Shown: positions 1 to 6,677, numbered from the stretch's first letter. The stretch: 6,991 nucleotides of DNA from Myxococcales bacterium (GCA_007131745.1 SLPX01000196.1:1-6991); one strand, 5' to 3'. The notes: generated by a model from the letters alone, not told the origin. Program-made: numbers and translations.

Positions 1-1
1 G

Positions 2-1957
2 TATGGCGCCTCAAGGTTGGTACAGGGTACTTTTGACGGCGCTCGCCAGCAATCGCGTGATTTGGCTGTTGCAATGGATGGAACCGTCTGGTTCAGTTTT
101 CTTGTCAGGCAGCATTCCGAGGAGGGGGTAGGAGGTATTGGGTTTAATCAAACGGTCAGTTGGCAGGTCCGGCCCAATATTGCTGCCGCAGGAAGAAGCC
201 TTAGAATCAGTTATCCCGACAGTAATCATGACGTTGTTGTTCCCGATGTTTTCATTTTTGGTCAGACATCGTTGGTTTTGGGCAAAATTGAAATCAACGC
301 TGGTTCCGCTGGTCAGGACCTGATTTCAATCTGGGTCGATCCGGACGTCACGGACCGCGGCGAACCTCTTGTGTTTGCTGGAGATTCGGACTTTGTCGGT
401 GATTCAATTTCGCGTCTTTGCCTTGTCAGTTACGGTGGGGAAGGTGATTATGTTAGCGGTGAATTGGATGAAGTTATTTTGAGCAATTATCCTTATCCTG
501 ACGGCTTCTATCATGTAGCTCCACGTCCAAAATTCAGAGGCCCTTCGCATTTGCCGGCGGATGTTACATCACAGAAGCCCCAACTGCCGCCTCCGGGATA
601 TGTTCTGGTTTTTTCTGACGAATTTGAAGGAAACGCAGTTGATGAGGATAAATGGGATTATAGGGTGACCCCGAAAGATTTCAGTGACCAGCGAGCTGAG
701 AATGTCGAGGTCTCTGAAGGAAATCTCATAATTCATTTGAGGAAAGAGCATTCCCAAGGATACGAGTACACAGGCGGCGGGGTTCATAGCAAGGAAACAT
801 TTGTTTACGGCTATTATGAGTCCCGTTTTAAGGTTCCTGCCGCTGAAGGATGGCACACTTCATTCTGGCTAATGCCTGTTTGGGAGATTGATCTCAGGGG
901 CGCGGAAATAGATTTGTGTGAACAGGATAGCGGAGATCCCTATTTGTACAGCTTTGGAGTTATCGACCAGAGAGAAAGTGCTTGGAGCGACCGTAACGTT
1001 GCCCGCTGGAACATCGAATATGCCCCTAACATGGTAGAGCATTTTGCAGTTGTAGCTGCTGAATTTACACCCGATTATATACGGTTTTATCTTAACGGGA
1101 GACTGAAAAGAGAGATCTGTGCATCCAATTTCCCACATGGTGCTATGGATGTCCGCCTTACTGCGATCGCCACTCAGAAAAAAGGAGATCGATTTCAGGA
1201 TGATGCCAGACTTCCGGATAAGGCCATATTCGATTATGTAAGGGTTTATCAGCACCCTCAATACAGCGAAGCTGAAGAGGCCGCCAAGAATGCTTTTGTT
1301 CCGAGAGAAAGATACGTAGAGCAGCCGATTAATGTAATAGATTCCGATTTTGTTTATAATCCGAACCCCGCTAATGGCGAGGCAGATGTAGGTATGATTG
1401 TCAATAATGGGGTTGAGGTGCATCTCTCCTGGAAGACGGGGCCTGATACAGGTGGGGTTGAGCCACATCCGGATATAGTAAAGCACCGTTTATATGTAAG
1501 CGAAGATCAAAATATATCAAGCGATACTACCTTGGCTTTTGTCGATGAAATATATTTGGTTGGAGTAGAATCTGAGTATGTTCTAAGCCACATGAACTTT
1601 GAAGGCCATTATCTCTGGCGAGTCGATCAGGTTTTTGACAGTGGCTATATTTTAACAGGTATGGAATGGCAATTTTACACTACGCCCTCAGACGACGAAT
1701 GCAACAATGCTTGCGTAGAAGGCGAAATCTGCATTGACGGCGAATGTGTGAACATGTCGCTTGATGGAGGAGTAGACGACAGCGGAGTGATCGATCCGGC
1801 CGACGACGCGGGCACCGATGGAATCAAATCCTCAGAAGATGGCTGTTCCTGCCGGAGCACGGAATCTTCTTCGAGCACTCCGATGTTTCTTCTATTGTTC
1901 CTCGTTGCAATTTTAATTAAAGGCAATCGCTTCCGCGCCAATGGGGGACGGTCTTGA
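2..1957 (+). CDS. Secreted modular glycoside hydrolase family 16 protein with MYXO-CTERM-like tail (5' partial)
   Basis: The frame is open to the left edge, so the start and any signal peptide are missing; a TTG at 17 is only an internal candidate. Domains in order: a LamG/concanavalin-like domain at about 2-520 (motif GKIEINAG and a closing SGELDEVILSNY, as in LamG-like domains of surface proteins). Next is a GH16 beta-jelly-roll domain at about 600-1255, with typical stretches TGGGVHSKETFVYGYYESR and GWHTSFWLMP. The catalytic motif is EIDLCE: Glu at 905-907, Asp at 911-913, Glu at 920-922. This fits the GH16 ExDxxE signature, so a retaining endo-glycosidase acting on beta-glucan or a galactan is likely; the substrate cannot be told from sequence. 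Then comes an FnIII-like domain at about 1352-1682 (PNPANGEADV ... YLWRVDQVFDSG), a type common in planctomycete and myxobacterial surface proteins, and a four-Cys patch at 1700-1747. The C-terminus has an acidic linker, GCSCR at 1841-1855, a hydrophobic helix at about 1877-1918 and Arg-containing residues at the end, matching the MYXO-CTERM sorting layout. The protein is therefore probably exported and surface-anchored or processed by a myxosortase. Codon third positions are AT-richer than in the serine dehydratase gene. Confidence 0.9.
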   Translation, partial: YGASRLVQGTFDGARQQSRDLAVAMDGTVWFSFLVRQHSEEGVGGIGFNQTVSWQVRPNIAAAGRSLRISYPDSNHDVVVPDVFIFGQTSLVLGKIEINAGSAGQDLISIWVDPDVTDRGEPLVFAGDSDFVGDSISRLCLVSYGGEGDYVSGELDEVILSNYPYPDGFYHVAPRPKFRGPSHLPADVTSQKPQLPPPGYVLVFSDEFEGNAVDEDKWDYRVTPKDFSDQRAENVEVSEGNLIIHLRKEHSQGYEYTGGGVHSKETFVYGYYESRFKVPAAEGWHTSFWLMPVWEIDLRGAEIDLCEQDSGDPYLYSFGVIDQRESAWSDRNVARWNIEYAPNMVEHFAVVAAEFTPDYIRFYLNGRLKREICASNFPHGAMDVRLTAIATQKKGDRFQDDARLPDKAIFDYVRVYQHPQYSEAEEAAKNAFVPRERYVEQPINVIDSDFVYNPNPANGEADVGMIVNNGVEVHLSWKTGPDTGGVEPHPDIVKHRLYVSEDQNISSDTTLAFVDEIYLVGVESEYVLSHMNFEGHYLWRVDQVFDSGYILTGMEWQFYTTPSDDECNNACVEGEICIDGECVNMSLDGGVDDSGVIDPADDAGTDGIKSSEDGCSCRSTESSSSTPMFLLLFLVAILIKGNRFRANGGRS

Positions 1958-1992
1958 AATATTCCCTTTTCTAAATATTCATCCAAATATTT
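1957..1992. repeat. Three copies of AAATATT with a weak inverted repeat
   Basis: AAATATT occurs at 1957-1963, 1973-1979 and 1985-1991, directly after the GH16 stop codon. The second copy can also pair with AATATTT at 1986-1992 (7 A-T pairs, loop 1980-1985). The stem is too weak and lacks the GC core of an intrinsic terminator. It may be simple AT-rich intergenic sequence, and it also contains the stop codon of the minus-strand remnant. Confidence 0.4.
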
Positions 1993-2129
1993 TGGGCCTG
2001 CTCACGGGTGATGTCTCTTGAGAATGCATAGGTTTGGGCACCTCGGGCGATTTCACTTACGATGGGCCGGATTTGATCGAAGGCTTTTGTCGCAAACAAA
2101 TTGCCGCCTGCCGATTCTGTTAATTTGGT
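1971..2129 (-). pseudogene. Minus-strand gene remnant, C-terminal about 52 codons
   Basis: On the minus strand, from 2129 down to a TAG at 1971-1973, there is an uninterrupted 52-codon stretch that contains GGNLFATKAFDQ, RPIVSEIARGAQTYAFSR and DITREQAQNIW. The composition is that of an ordinary amphipathic protein C-terminus, and it fits a protein better than either plus-strand frame here. The same frame upstream is broken: TAA at 2132-2130 and TGA at 2150-2148, with an ATG at 2171-2169 before them. No usable start codon lies in the open part, so this is read as the decayed 3' end of a gene whose 5' part was deleted or replaced by the present 2249 gene. The family is not recognised. Alternatives are a chance open stretch, or a very short gene with an unseen start. 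Confidence 0.4.
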
Positions 2130-2160
2130 TTACGTATTACCGGCACTTCATGAAACGGGG

Positions 2161-2189
2161 TTGTAGGTCATCGCTAAAGGTCCTAATAT
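2161..2189 (+). promoter_or_regulatory. Candidate sigma70-type promoter for the 2249-4218 gene pair
   Basis: TTGTAG at 2161-2166 is followed after a 17-base spacer by TAATAT at 2184-2189. The -10 box keeps the key TA...T positions; the -35 box matches only TTG. The flanking DNA is AT-rich, and the ATG lies 59 bases beyond the -10 box. Position and spacing are good, but the match is moderate and the call is an inference. Confidence 0.3.
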
Positions 2190-2226
2190 TGAATAAGTTT
2201 TAAATTTTCAAAAGAGGTGTTGAGTT

Positions 2227-2243
2227 AAGGATTGAAAGGATTG
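2227..2243 (+). promoter_or_regulatory. Doubled Shine-Dalgarno before the 2249 lipoprotein gene
   Basis: AAGGATTG occurs twice in tandem, at 2227-2234 and 2236-2243, with a 9-base period. The second copy lies within AAAGGATTG and places AAGGA 8 bases from the ATG at 2249, an ideal spacing that fixes this start. The first copy is too far upstream to serve this ATG directly. Confidence 0.65.
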
Positions 2244-2248
2244 CAATC

Positions 2249-3112
2249 ATGAAAAAAATCATTTTTTTGTTTTCTGCTTTGATGATCGCCCCGGCCGCTT
2301 GTAGTGATGATTCGGTGACACAAGAGCCGGAAGATGGTGGAACGGATGCAAAGCAGGTTGACTCGTATGTATACGTAGACAAATGCCCGTTGGATCGGGA
2401 GGAGCGTTTGCACGTGGCGGCCGCAACGAGTGCGACCGTAAACGACCTCTTTTCCGCGGCCTCCACTGCAGCCCAGGGGAAGTACGGAATATATCTGAGC
2501 TTGTTGGGGACCTCCCATTCGGTGAGGCAAAGCTTGACTCTGTCTGTTCCCTGTTCACATGAGCAGGAGTTAAATGTTAATTGTTTGTCGGACGACGACC
2601 CGGATCCCGCGGAGAGTTTTTTCCAGGAACGGGACGAATGCATCCAGTTCGTATGTGAAGGTGAAAATCTTTTTGCGGTTAGGGTGTATTACACGATGTT
2701 GGATCACAGGGAATTCGATGATCCGCATGAATTCACCTATCCGGGGGATTTGATTTATGGAGACGAATTTGTCTGGAATCCTAATCCGAGTGTTGTCTGG
2801 CGTTACGATGAAAGAACCGACGGGCGGGTTTTGGTGAGCGCGGACATGGATCGCAACGTAACTGTTTTGTTTGAAGAACGGGATTCGTTGAACCTGAAAC
2901 ATGAAGGCACGGCCGAGACGGTCATCATTGGAGCCGCTATTGATTCCGTGAACCTGGACTTGAGTTTTCCCAACATGTCGGCGGGGTCTGTGGAGGTTTC
3001 GGTGAATGCAGATTCCGAGGGCGAACCTGAAGGAACCATCATGCTCAACGGAGACGTGCTGGCCGAATACCGTACATCGGGCATAACCTGGGTCGGAGAG
3101 TGCGCTCCTTGA
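2249..3112 (+). CDS. Putative lipoprotein of unknown function
   Basis: The 287-residue product starts with KK, a hydrophobic stretch (residues 4-14) and the cleavage region APAAC with Cys18 as the likely lipidated residue. The -3 position is Pro instead of Leu, so the lipobox is imperfect. Residues after Cys18 (SDDSVTQEPEDGGTDAK) form an acidic, low-complexity tether typical of outer-membrane or surface lipoproteins. The mature part has six further cysteines (46, 102, 112, 131, 136, 285), an even number that fits disulfides outside the cytoplasm. The C-terminal half (about 165-285) alternates hydrophobic and polar residues in a beta-rich pattern, for instance GRVLVSADMDRNVTVLFEE and SVEVSVNADSEG. 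I recognise no family or catalytic motif. The ATG is supported by the Shine-Dalgarno at 2236-2240. The next gene begins near or overlapping its 3' end, so the two are probably co-transcribed. Function is unknown; a binding or structural role at the cell surface would fit. Confidence 0.85.
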   Translation: MKKIIFLFSALMIAPAACSDDSVTQEPEDGGTDAKQVDSYVYVDKCPLDREERLHVAAATSATVNDLFSAASTAAQGKYGIYLSLLGTSHSVRQSLTLSVPCSHEQELNVNCLSDDDPDPAESFFQERDECIQFVCEGENLFAVRVYYTMLDHREFDDPHEFTYPGDLIYGDEFVWNPNPSVVWRYDERTDGRVLVSADMDRNVTVLFEERDSLNLKHEGTAETVIIGAAIDSVNLDLSFPNMSAGSVEVSVNADSEGEPEGTIMLNGDVLAEYRTSGITWVGECAP

Positions 3113-3171
3113 ATGATAAAAGAGGTACTGCTCGCATCGCAGAGCAAATCGTAACAAACCCCCCGATTAAC

Positions 3172-4218
3172 ATGAAATGCGATATGAGACGAGTGGAACA
3201 ACAAAGAAACCCCGGAAGGGCTGAGATAGTTTTTTTGACCTTGTTTTGTGCGCTTCAACCGATATGCGCCGGGGGATGCTCCTCAAAAGGTCCGCAATGC
3301 GGAAACAACAAGGCCGAGGAGTCGGAGGTGTGCGACGGTACGGACCTGAGAAATCGAACATGCGGCAACTTAGGCTTTGAGGGAGGGGACCTGGGATGTT
3401 TGGATGATTGTTCCGGATACGACACTTCCGGGTGCTGGACCGGCACCCAAAACCTGACATGGGTATTTATTCCCGGCGGCTCGTTCGAGATGGGGAGCGC
3501 CGAAGGTAACAAGGATGAACTCCCTGTGCACACGGTGAACATACCCGGTTTCGAGATGACGAAATCGCACGTCACCGTGGCGCAATATGAAGAATGCGCG
3601 GTTGCGGGTTATTGTGATGAACCAAGCCCGGGTGACTATTGCAACTGGAATGTCTCCGGGCACGAAGATCATCCTGTAAATTGCGTGAGCTGGTTTCAGG
3701 CCGTGGATTTCTGCGCGTGGGCCGGCGCCCGGCTCCCGAGCGAATCGGAATGGGAGTACGCTGCGCGTTCCGGAGGTATGGAAATCGCGTATCCATGGGG
3801 CAACGAGACGGCCACGTGTGAATATGCCATGATGAACGACGGCGGAGGATTCGGATGTGGAACTCGGCGGACCGGCCCGGTTTGTTCGAAACCCGCGGGA
3901 AACACGGCACACGGTCTATGCGACATGGCGGGAAATGTTGAGCACTGGATTCAGGATTGGTACAGGGAATCGTACGATTGCGATGCACATCCTGATGTGT
4001 ACGGGTGTGAAGCGGGAAAATCCGCGCCCGATGACGGCAGCGCCTGGTTGGAGCCGGGCGGTTCATCAATAAGGGTGACGCGGGGTGGCAGTTTCTACTC
4101 CACGGCCGAGTTTTTGCGCGCTTCTCTTCGTACCTATTTCGACCCTGAATACGCATATTACTTTCATGGATTCCGATGTGCTCGGGATCTTGTTCAAATA
4201 GCGGAAGCGGAACCCTGA
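3172..4218 (+). CDS. Cys-rich lipoprotein with SUMF1/FGE-like domain lacking catalytic cysteines
   Basis: Numbering is from the ATG at 3172 (348 residues). An N-terminal hydrophobic segment (EIVFLTLFCALQPICAGGC) ends at Cys36, a plausible lipoprotein cleavage site (AGG-C). A six-Cys module follows (Cys43, 54, 64, 76, 80, 88; VCDGTDLRNRTC, LGFEGGDLGC, CSGYDTSGC), the kind common in myxobacterial surface proteins. Residues about 94-341 are a SUMF1/formylglycine-generating-enzyme-type domain: WVFIPGGSFEMGS, HPVNCVSWFQAVDFCAW, RLPSESEWEYAARSGG, YPWGNE, LCDMAGNVEHW, RVTRGGSFYS, HGFRCARD. In true FGE the copper-binding cysteines follow RGGS/W; here those places are Ser310 and Leu315, so formylglycine formation is not expected. 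The domain carries 12 other cysteines, which fits disulfides outside the cell. The start is uncertain: the frame is open from GTG 3100 (overlapping the previous stop by 13 bases), TTG 3109 has GGAG at 3095-3098, and ATG 3184 is also possible; neither ATG has a clear Shine-Dalgarno. ATG 3172 or 3184 gives the more usual signal-peptide length. Confidence 0.88.
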   Translation: MKCDMRRVEQQRNPGRAEIVFLTLFCALQPICAGGCSSKGPQCGNNKAEESEVCDGTDLRNRTCGNLGFEGGDLGCLDDCSGYDTSGCWTGTQNLTWVFIPGGSFEMGSAEGNKDELPVHTVNIPGFEMTKSHVTVAQYEECAVAGYCDEPSPGDYCNWNVSGHEDHPVNCVSWFQAVDFCAWAGARLPSESEWEYAARSGGMEIAYPWGNETATCEYAMMNDGGGFGCGTRRTGPVCSKPAGNTAHGLCDMAGNVEHWIQDWYRESYDCDAHPDVYGCEAGKSAPDDGSAWLEPGGSSIRVTRGGSFYSTAEFLRASLRTYFDPEYAYYFHGFRCARDLVQIAEAEP

Positions 4219-4258
4219 CCCTCGCTCACCGACTCTTATTGGATTGTCCATTCATTCT

Positions 4259-4316
4259 TGACCTCCATTCAGAGAGGTCACAAGCAGGACGTTTTTTTCC
4301 GGGTTTTCGGGAACCC
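4259..4316. terminator. Weak candidate terminator region between convergent genes
   Basis: A 7-bp stem TGACCTC (4259-4265) / GAGGTCA (4274-4280) with an 8-base loop is followed 11 bases later by seven Ts (4292-4298). A second stem GGGTT (4301-4305) / AACCC (4312-4316) comes next. The distance from the first stem to the T run is too long for a standard intrinsic terminator on the plus strand, and neither stem is followed by Ts when read on the minus strand. The position between two convergent gene ends is right for one. Confidence 0.3.
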
Positions 4317-4345
4317 TTCGGATGGTCAGTGTGCGACAAGCGCAG

Positions 4346-6565
4346 TTATCCGAAGAATTTGCGGACTTCACTTTCAAACCTGCGCTCGACCCGCTTGCCG
4401 TCGCGGGTTTTGGCCAGCCCGGCCCGGGCGGTTTCCTTGTAGTCGCTGTTGAGCCGTTCGCCGACCTCTCGCATGGTGAGAATTACTTCGTCGGGGGACA
4501 CAAAGGATGCGATGTTTGCTCGGGCCATCAGGGCTGCTGAAACGGCCATGGATGCATATATCCCGTTGCGCTTGACGCACGGGACTTCCACAAGGCCGGC
4601 GATGGGATCGCAGATCAGGCCCAGGCTGTTCTTGATCGCCAGGATAAAGGCGTTGGTGGTCTGGGAGACATCTCCGCCCTCGAGGTGACAGAGCGCTGCA
4701 GCGGCCATGGCCGCGGCCGCTCCGACTTCGGCCTGGCATCCGTAGTCCGCGCCCGCGGTGGATACGTCGTTAAACAAGAGCATGCCGAAGAACCCGGCGA
4801 CCATCAGTGCTTCGAGCAGGCGGTCTTCCCCCGGGTCGGCAAGTTCTTCATACGCGGTGAGCACGCCGGGCAGGATGCCGCAGGAACCCGCGGTGGGGCA
4901 GGCCACTATCACTCCGCTCTTGGCGTTCTGTTCGTTTACCGCGGTGGCGTAGGCGACCGCGCGGCCGAACAAGTTGTCAAACAGGGGCTGTGTTCCGAGG
5001 TGGGAGTGGATCTTGGCGGCACTGTCTCCTGAAAGACCAAGGAGCGAGAGTTCCCGGCTTTTGAGACCCTGTTCCACGGAGCGCTGCATGATTCTCCAGT
5101 AGGACCGCATTTGGTCATAAATCGCTTGGATGTTGGTGGACTGCAGCGCGCGTTCCACCTCGAGCGCGACATCCAAAAGGTCCCGCTCTTCGGTCTGGCA
5201 GAATTCCACCAGCTCTTCAAAAGTGTTAAATGGCATGACCATGTCCGATTCCGGGGTGGAAGCGCCGAAGATGGAACGGACGACGGGCAGGGAATCATTC
5301 TCATTCTCCCGGGATTCCACCACTCGTGATCCGTCCAGGTACAGATCCCGCTTTCCGGTGATGGGGCGTTCCAGGCGACCGTCAAAGTAGCGCACCTCCA
5401 CGTTGCCGCCGCCGATGGAGAATCCGGTGACCGTGTGAGTGCATTGATCGGTGGTGAAGACGATTTCCGCGATGTTGCCGCTCTTTTCATTGGCGTAGCG
5501 TTGATCATCCTCCGCGGTTCCACGGACAAAGCCCGAGAAGCGGGCCGTGGTGTCTTTGAACCGCACACCATTTTCCTGCAGAAACTTCGGGTCCCCGTGA
5601 GCGATCATGTTTTCGTCGTCGGTTGCGAGTCCCCACAGGCCGCCGCCGATCGCAGATGGTGTCTTGTGGCCCACCCCGGTGTCACGGAACGAGCCGAGCA
5701 GCCGCACCATGACCTCCTTCACGGTTTCACCTCGTTCAATGCAGGCCAGAATCAGGGACCGGGCTATCTGGCCGATTCGGTTCGCTCCGGCAGTGTGGGA
5801 ACTCGACGGCCCCACCATGGACGGTCCGATGAGGTCAAACAGACTCATGGGCACCGTGTAATGCTGGATGTAGCGTACGAAATCAGCGTCAAGAGAGGAA
5901 AAATCTTCGTCGGAAAAGGGTTGGCCAACGTGAACCCGTATTTCAAAAAACGAGTTGATTCCAGGCTCAACGTTGCGCACGCGCCAGACCTCAACGAATT
6001 CCACATCGAGGTCGTGAGACAAAACCGTCTCCCACAAATTGGCAAGCATGGTTCGATGAGCCACGTTGACGCAGCGGATTGTAAAAACGGTTCCCTCCGC
6101 GTTGCGTTCGGTGACCAGGTGGTCCGCGATATGACCGTGGCCGTCTAAAAAGACATTTCGGTGGTGGTCGAAGACCGGAGGCGAGAACTCTGCTGCACGC
6201 TCGCCGAGCATCACATCGGCATACACGGACGTGAGCATGAAGCCCTCTTTCCGGTTTGCCACGATGCGGTAGAGAAGTTCGTCGCCTGCAAGCACCCTGG
6301 TGGCTTCTGCAATCTGGGCCCGCAAGCGGTCTGCGTTGTACTCGTGAAAGAAAAACCGCTCAATGTCACCACGCGCGCCGAACAAGTGTGGCTCCCGGCC
6401 GGCACGCTCAAAGCGTTGCCACAAAAGCTCGTGCTGCCGATAGTCCCATGCATCCGCGGTTTCGAAGTACATGCGGGGCATGATTGCGCAAAACCTTTCA
6501 GCATCACTTACACCTTGTTCACGTACGTATGAAACCAGTTCGTTCGGGTCATCCGGAATCTGCAT
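4346..6565 (-). CDS. sdaA: L-serine dehydratase, iron-sulfur type, fused beta-alpha chain with N-terminal ACT-like extension
   Basis: The enzyme converts L-serine to pyruvate and ammonia with a [4Fe-4S] cluster in the cytoplasm. The 739 residues divide into: 1-239, an extension not found in usual enzymes of this family, with an ACT-like stretch at about 158-213 (VFTIRCVNVAHRTMLANLWE ... FFEIRVHV); 240 to about 390, the beta (ASB) domain with the serine-binding signature GPSMVGPSSSHTAGA (247-261) and GFSIGGGNVEV; and about 435-739, the alpha catalytic domain with CPTAGSCG (556-563), YGCQAEVG and CDPIAGLVEVPCVKRN. Cluster ligands are Cys610, Cys652 and Cys663; the spacings of 42 and 11 match those of the Legionella enzyme (343, 385, 396). 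The alpha and beta parts resemble the separate subunits of Bacillus-type enzymes, where the ACT domain sits at the end of beta; here it is absent there. Single-chain enzymes are usually about 455-460 residues. The chain ends RKFFG, with no C-terminal Cys as in the Legionella tail. The ATG at 6565 is backed by a Shine-Dalgarno and promoter, so the extension is translated. Confidence 0.95.
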   Translation of the reverse strand: MQIPDDPNELVSYVREQGVSDAERFCAIMPRMYFETADAWDYRQHELLWQRFERAGREPHLFGARGDIERFFFHEYNADRLRAQIAEATRVLAGDELLYRIVANRKEGFMLTSVYADVMLGERAAEFSPPVFDHHRNVFLDGHGHIADHLVTERNAEGTVFTIRCVNVAHRTMLANLWETVLSHDLDVEFVEVWRVRNVEPGINSFFEIRVHVGQPFSDEDFSSLDADFVRYIQHYTVPMSLFDLIGPSMVGPSSSHTAGANRIGQIARSLILACIERGETVKEVMVRLLGSFRDTGVGHKTPSAIGGGLWGLATDDENMIAHGDPKFLQENGVRFKDTTARFSGFVRGTAEDDQRYANEKSGNIAEIVFTTDQCTHTVTGFSIGGGNVEVRYFDGRLERPITGKRDLYLDGSRVVESRENENDSLPVVRSIFGASTPESDMVMPFNTFEELVEFCQTEERDLLDVALEVERALQSTNIQAIYDQMRSYWRIMQRSVEQGLKSRELSLLGLSGDSAAKIHSHLGTQPLFDNLFGRAVAYATAVNEQNAKSGVIVACPTAGSCGILPGVLTAYEELADPGEDRLLEALMVAGFFGMLLFNDVSTAGADYGCQAEVGAAAAMAAAALCHLEGGDVSQTTNAFILAIKNSLGLICDPIAGLVEVPCVKRNGIYASMAVSAALMARANIASFVSPDEVILTMREVGERLNSDYKETARAGLAKTRDGKRVERRFESEVRKFFG

Positions 6566-6575
6566 GGGGTCTCTT

Positions 6576-6581
6576 CTCCTT
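6576..6581 (-). promoter_or_regulatory. Shine-Dalgarno of the serine dehydratase gene
   Basis: Read on the minus strand, AAGGAG lies 10 bases before the ATG at 6565-6563, with the purine-rich run GAAGAG in between. This supports initiation at 6565 and hence the long N-terminal extension. Confidence 0.7.
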
Positions 6582-6595
6582 GCTTATTGCGCAGC

Positions 6596-6624
6596 ACTAT
6601 CAATGTCCGTGGTTAGGTTGTCAA
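6596..6624 (-). promoter_or_regulatory. Sigma70-type promoter of the serine dehydratase gene
   Basis: On the minus strand a perfect TTGACA (6624-6619) is followed by a 17-base spacer and GATAGT (6601-6596), four of six matches to TATAAT. Transcription would start near 6589, giving a leader of about 24 bases that contains the AAGGAG. Spacing, boxes and position all agree, although no experiment is available. Confidence 0.65.
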
Positions 6625-6677
6625 TGCGCCGGTTCCCGGGTTTCAACGGCGGCCTCGTCTACCGGGGTCATTGACAA
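6618..6677. repeat. 9-bp perfect inverted repeat at the divergent promoter region
   Basis: TTGTCAATG at 6618-6626 and CATTGACAA at 6669-6677 are exact reverse complements, separated by 42 bases, with centres 51 bases apart. The left arm covers the serine dehydratase -35 box. The right arm contains a plus-strand TTGACA (6671-6676) but no acceptable -10 box lies 16-18 bases beyond it. It could be a paired operator; it could also be chance. Confidence 0.45.

Noticed and set aside
869..1486. Minus-strand 205-codon open frame inside the GH16 gene
   Set aside because: It is antisense to the GH16 catalytic domain, rich in Ile and Tyr from AT-rich complement codons, and has no recognisable motif.
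1337..2807. Similar FVYNPNP and FVWNPNP motifs in the GH16 protein and the 2249 lipoprotein
   Set aside because: The similarity ends after seven residues and the surrounding sequence differs, so shared ancestry is not supported.
3113..3154. 13-codon ORF starting at ATG 3113 between the two lipoprotein genes
   Set aside because: It is very short and out of frame with the following gene; AGAGGT at 3121-3126 lies inside it and not before it.
2570..3157. Minus-strand 195-codon open frame opposite the lipoprotein gene
   Set aside because: The opposite strand has a signal peptide, lipobox and Shine-Dalgarno; this frame has none and reads as a shadow.
3572..4156. Minus-strand 194-codon open frame inside the SUMF1-domain gene
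   Set aside because: The translation is dominated by Arg, Pro and His, as expected for a shadow of the strong plus-strand coding frame.
5846..5848. Internal start at Met240 giving a standard-length serine dehydratase
   Set aside because: There is no convincing Shine-Dalgarno before it, while the long start at 6565 has both a Shine-Dalgarno and a promoter.
5435..6148. Plus-strand 237-codon open frame opposite the serine dehydratase
   Set aside because: It lies wholly inside the well-supported serine dehydratase gene, and its translation shows no domain; long antisense frames are usual in GC-rich genes.
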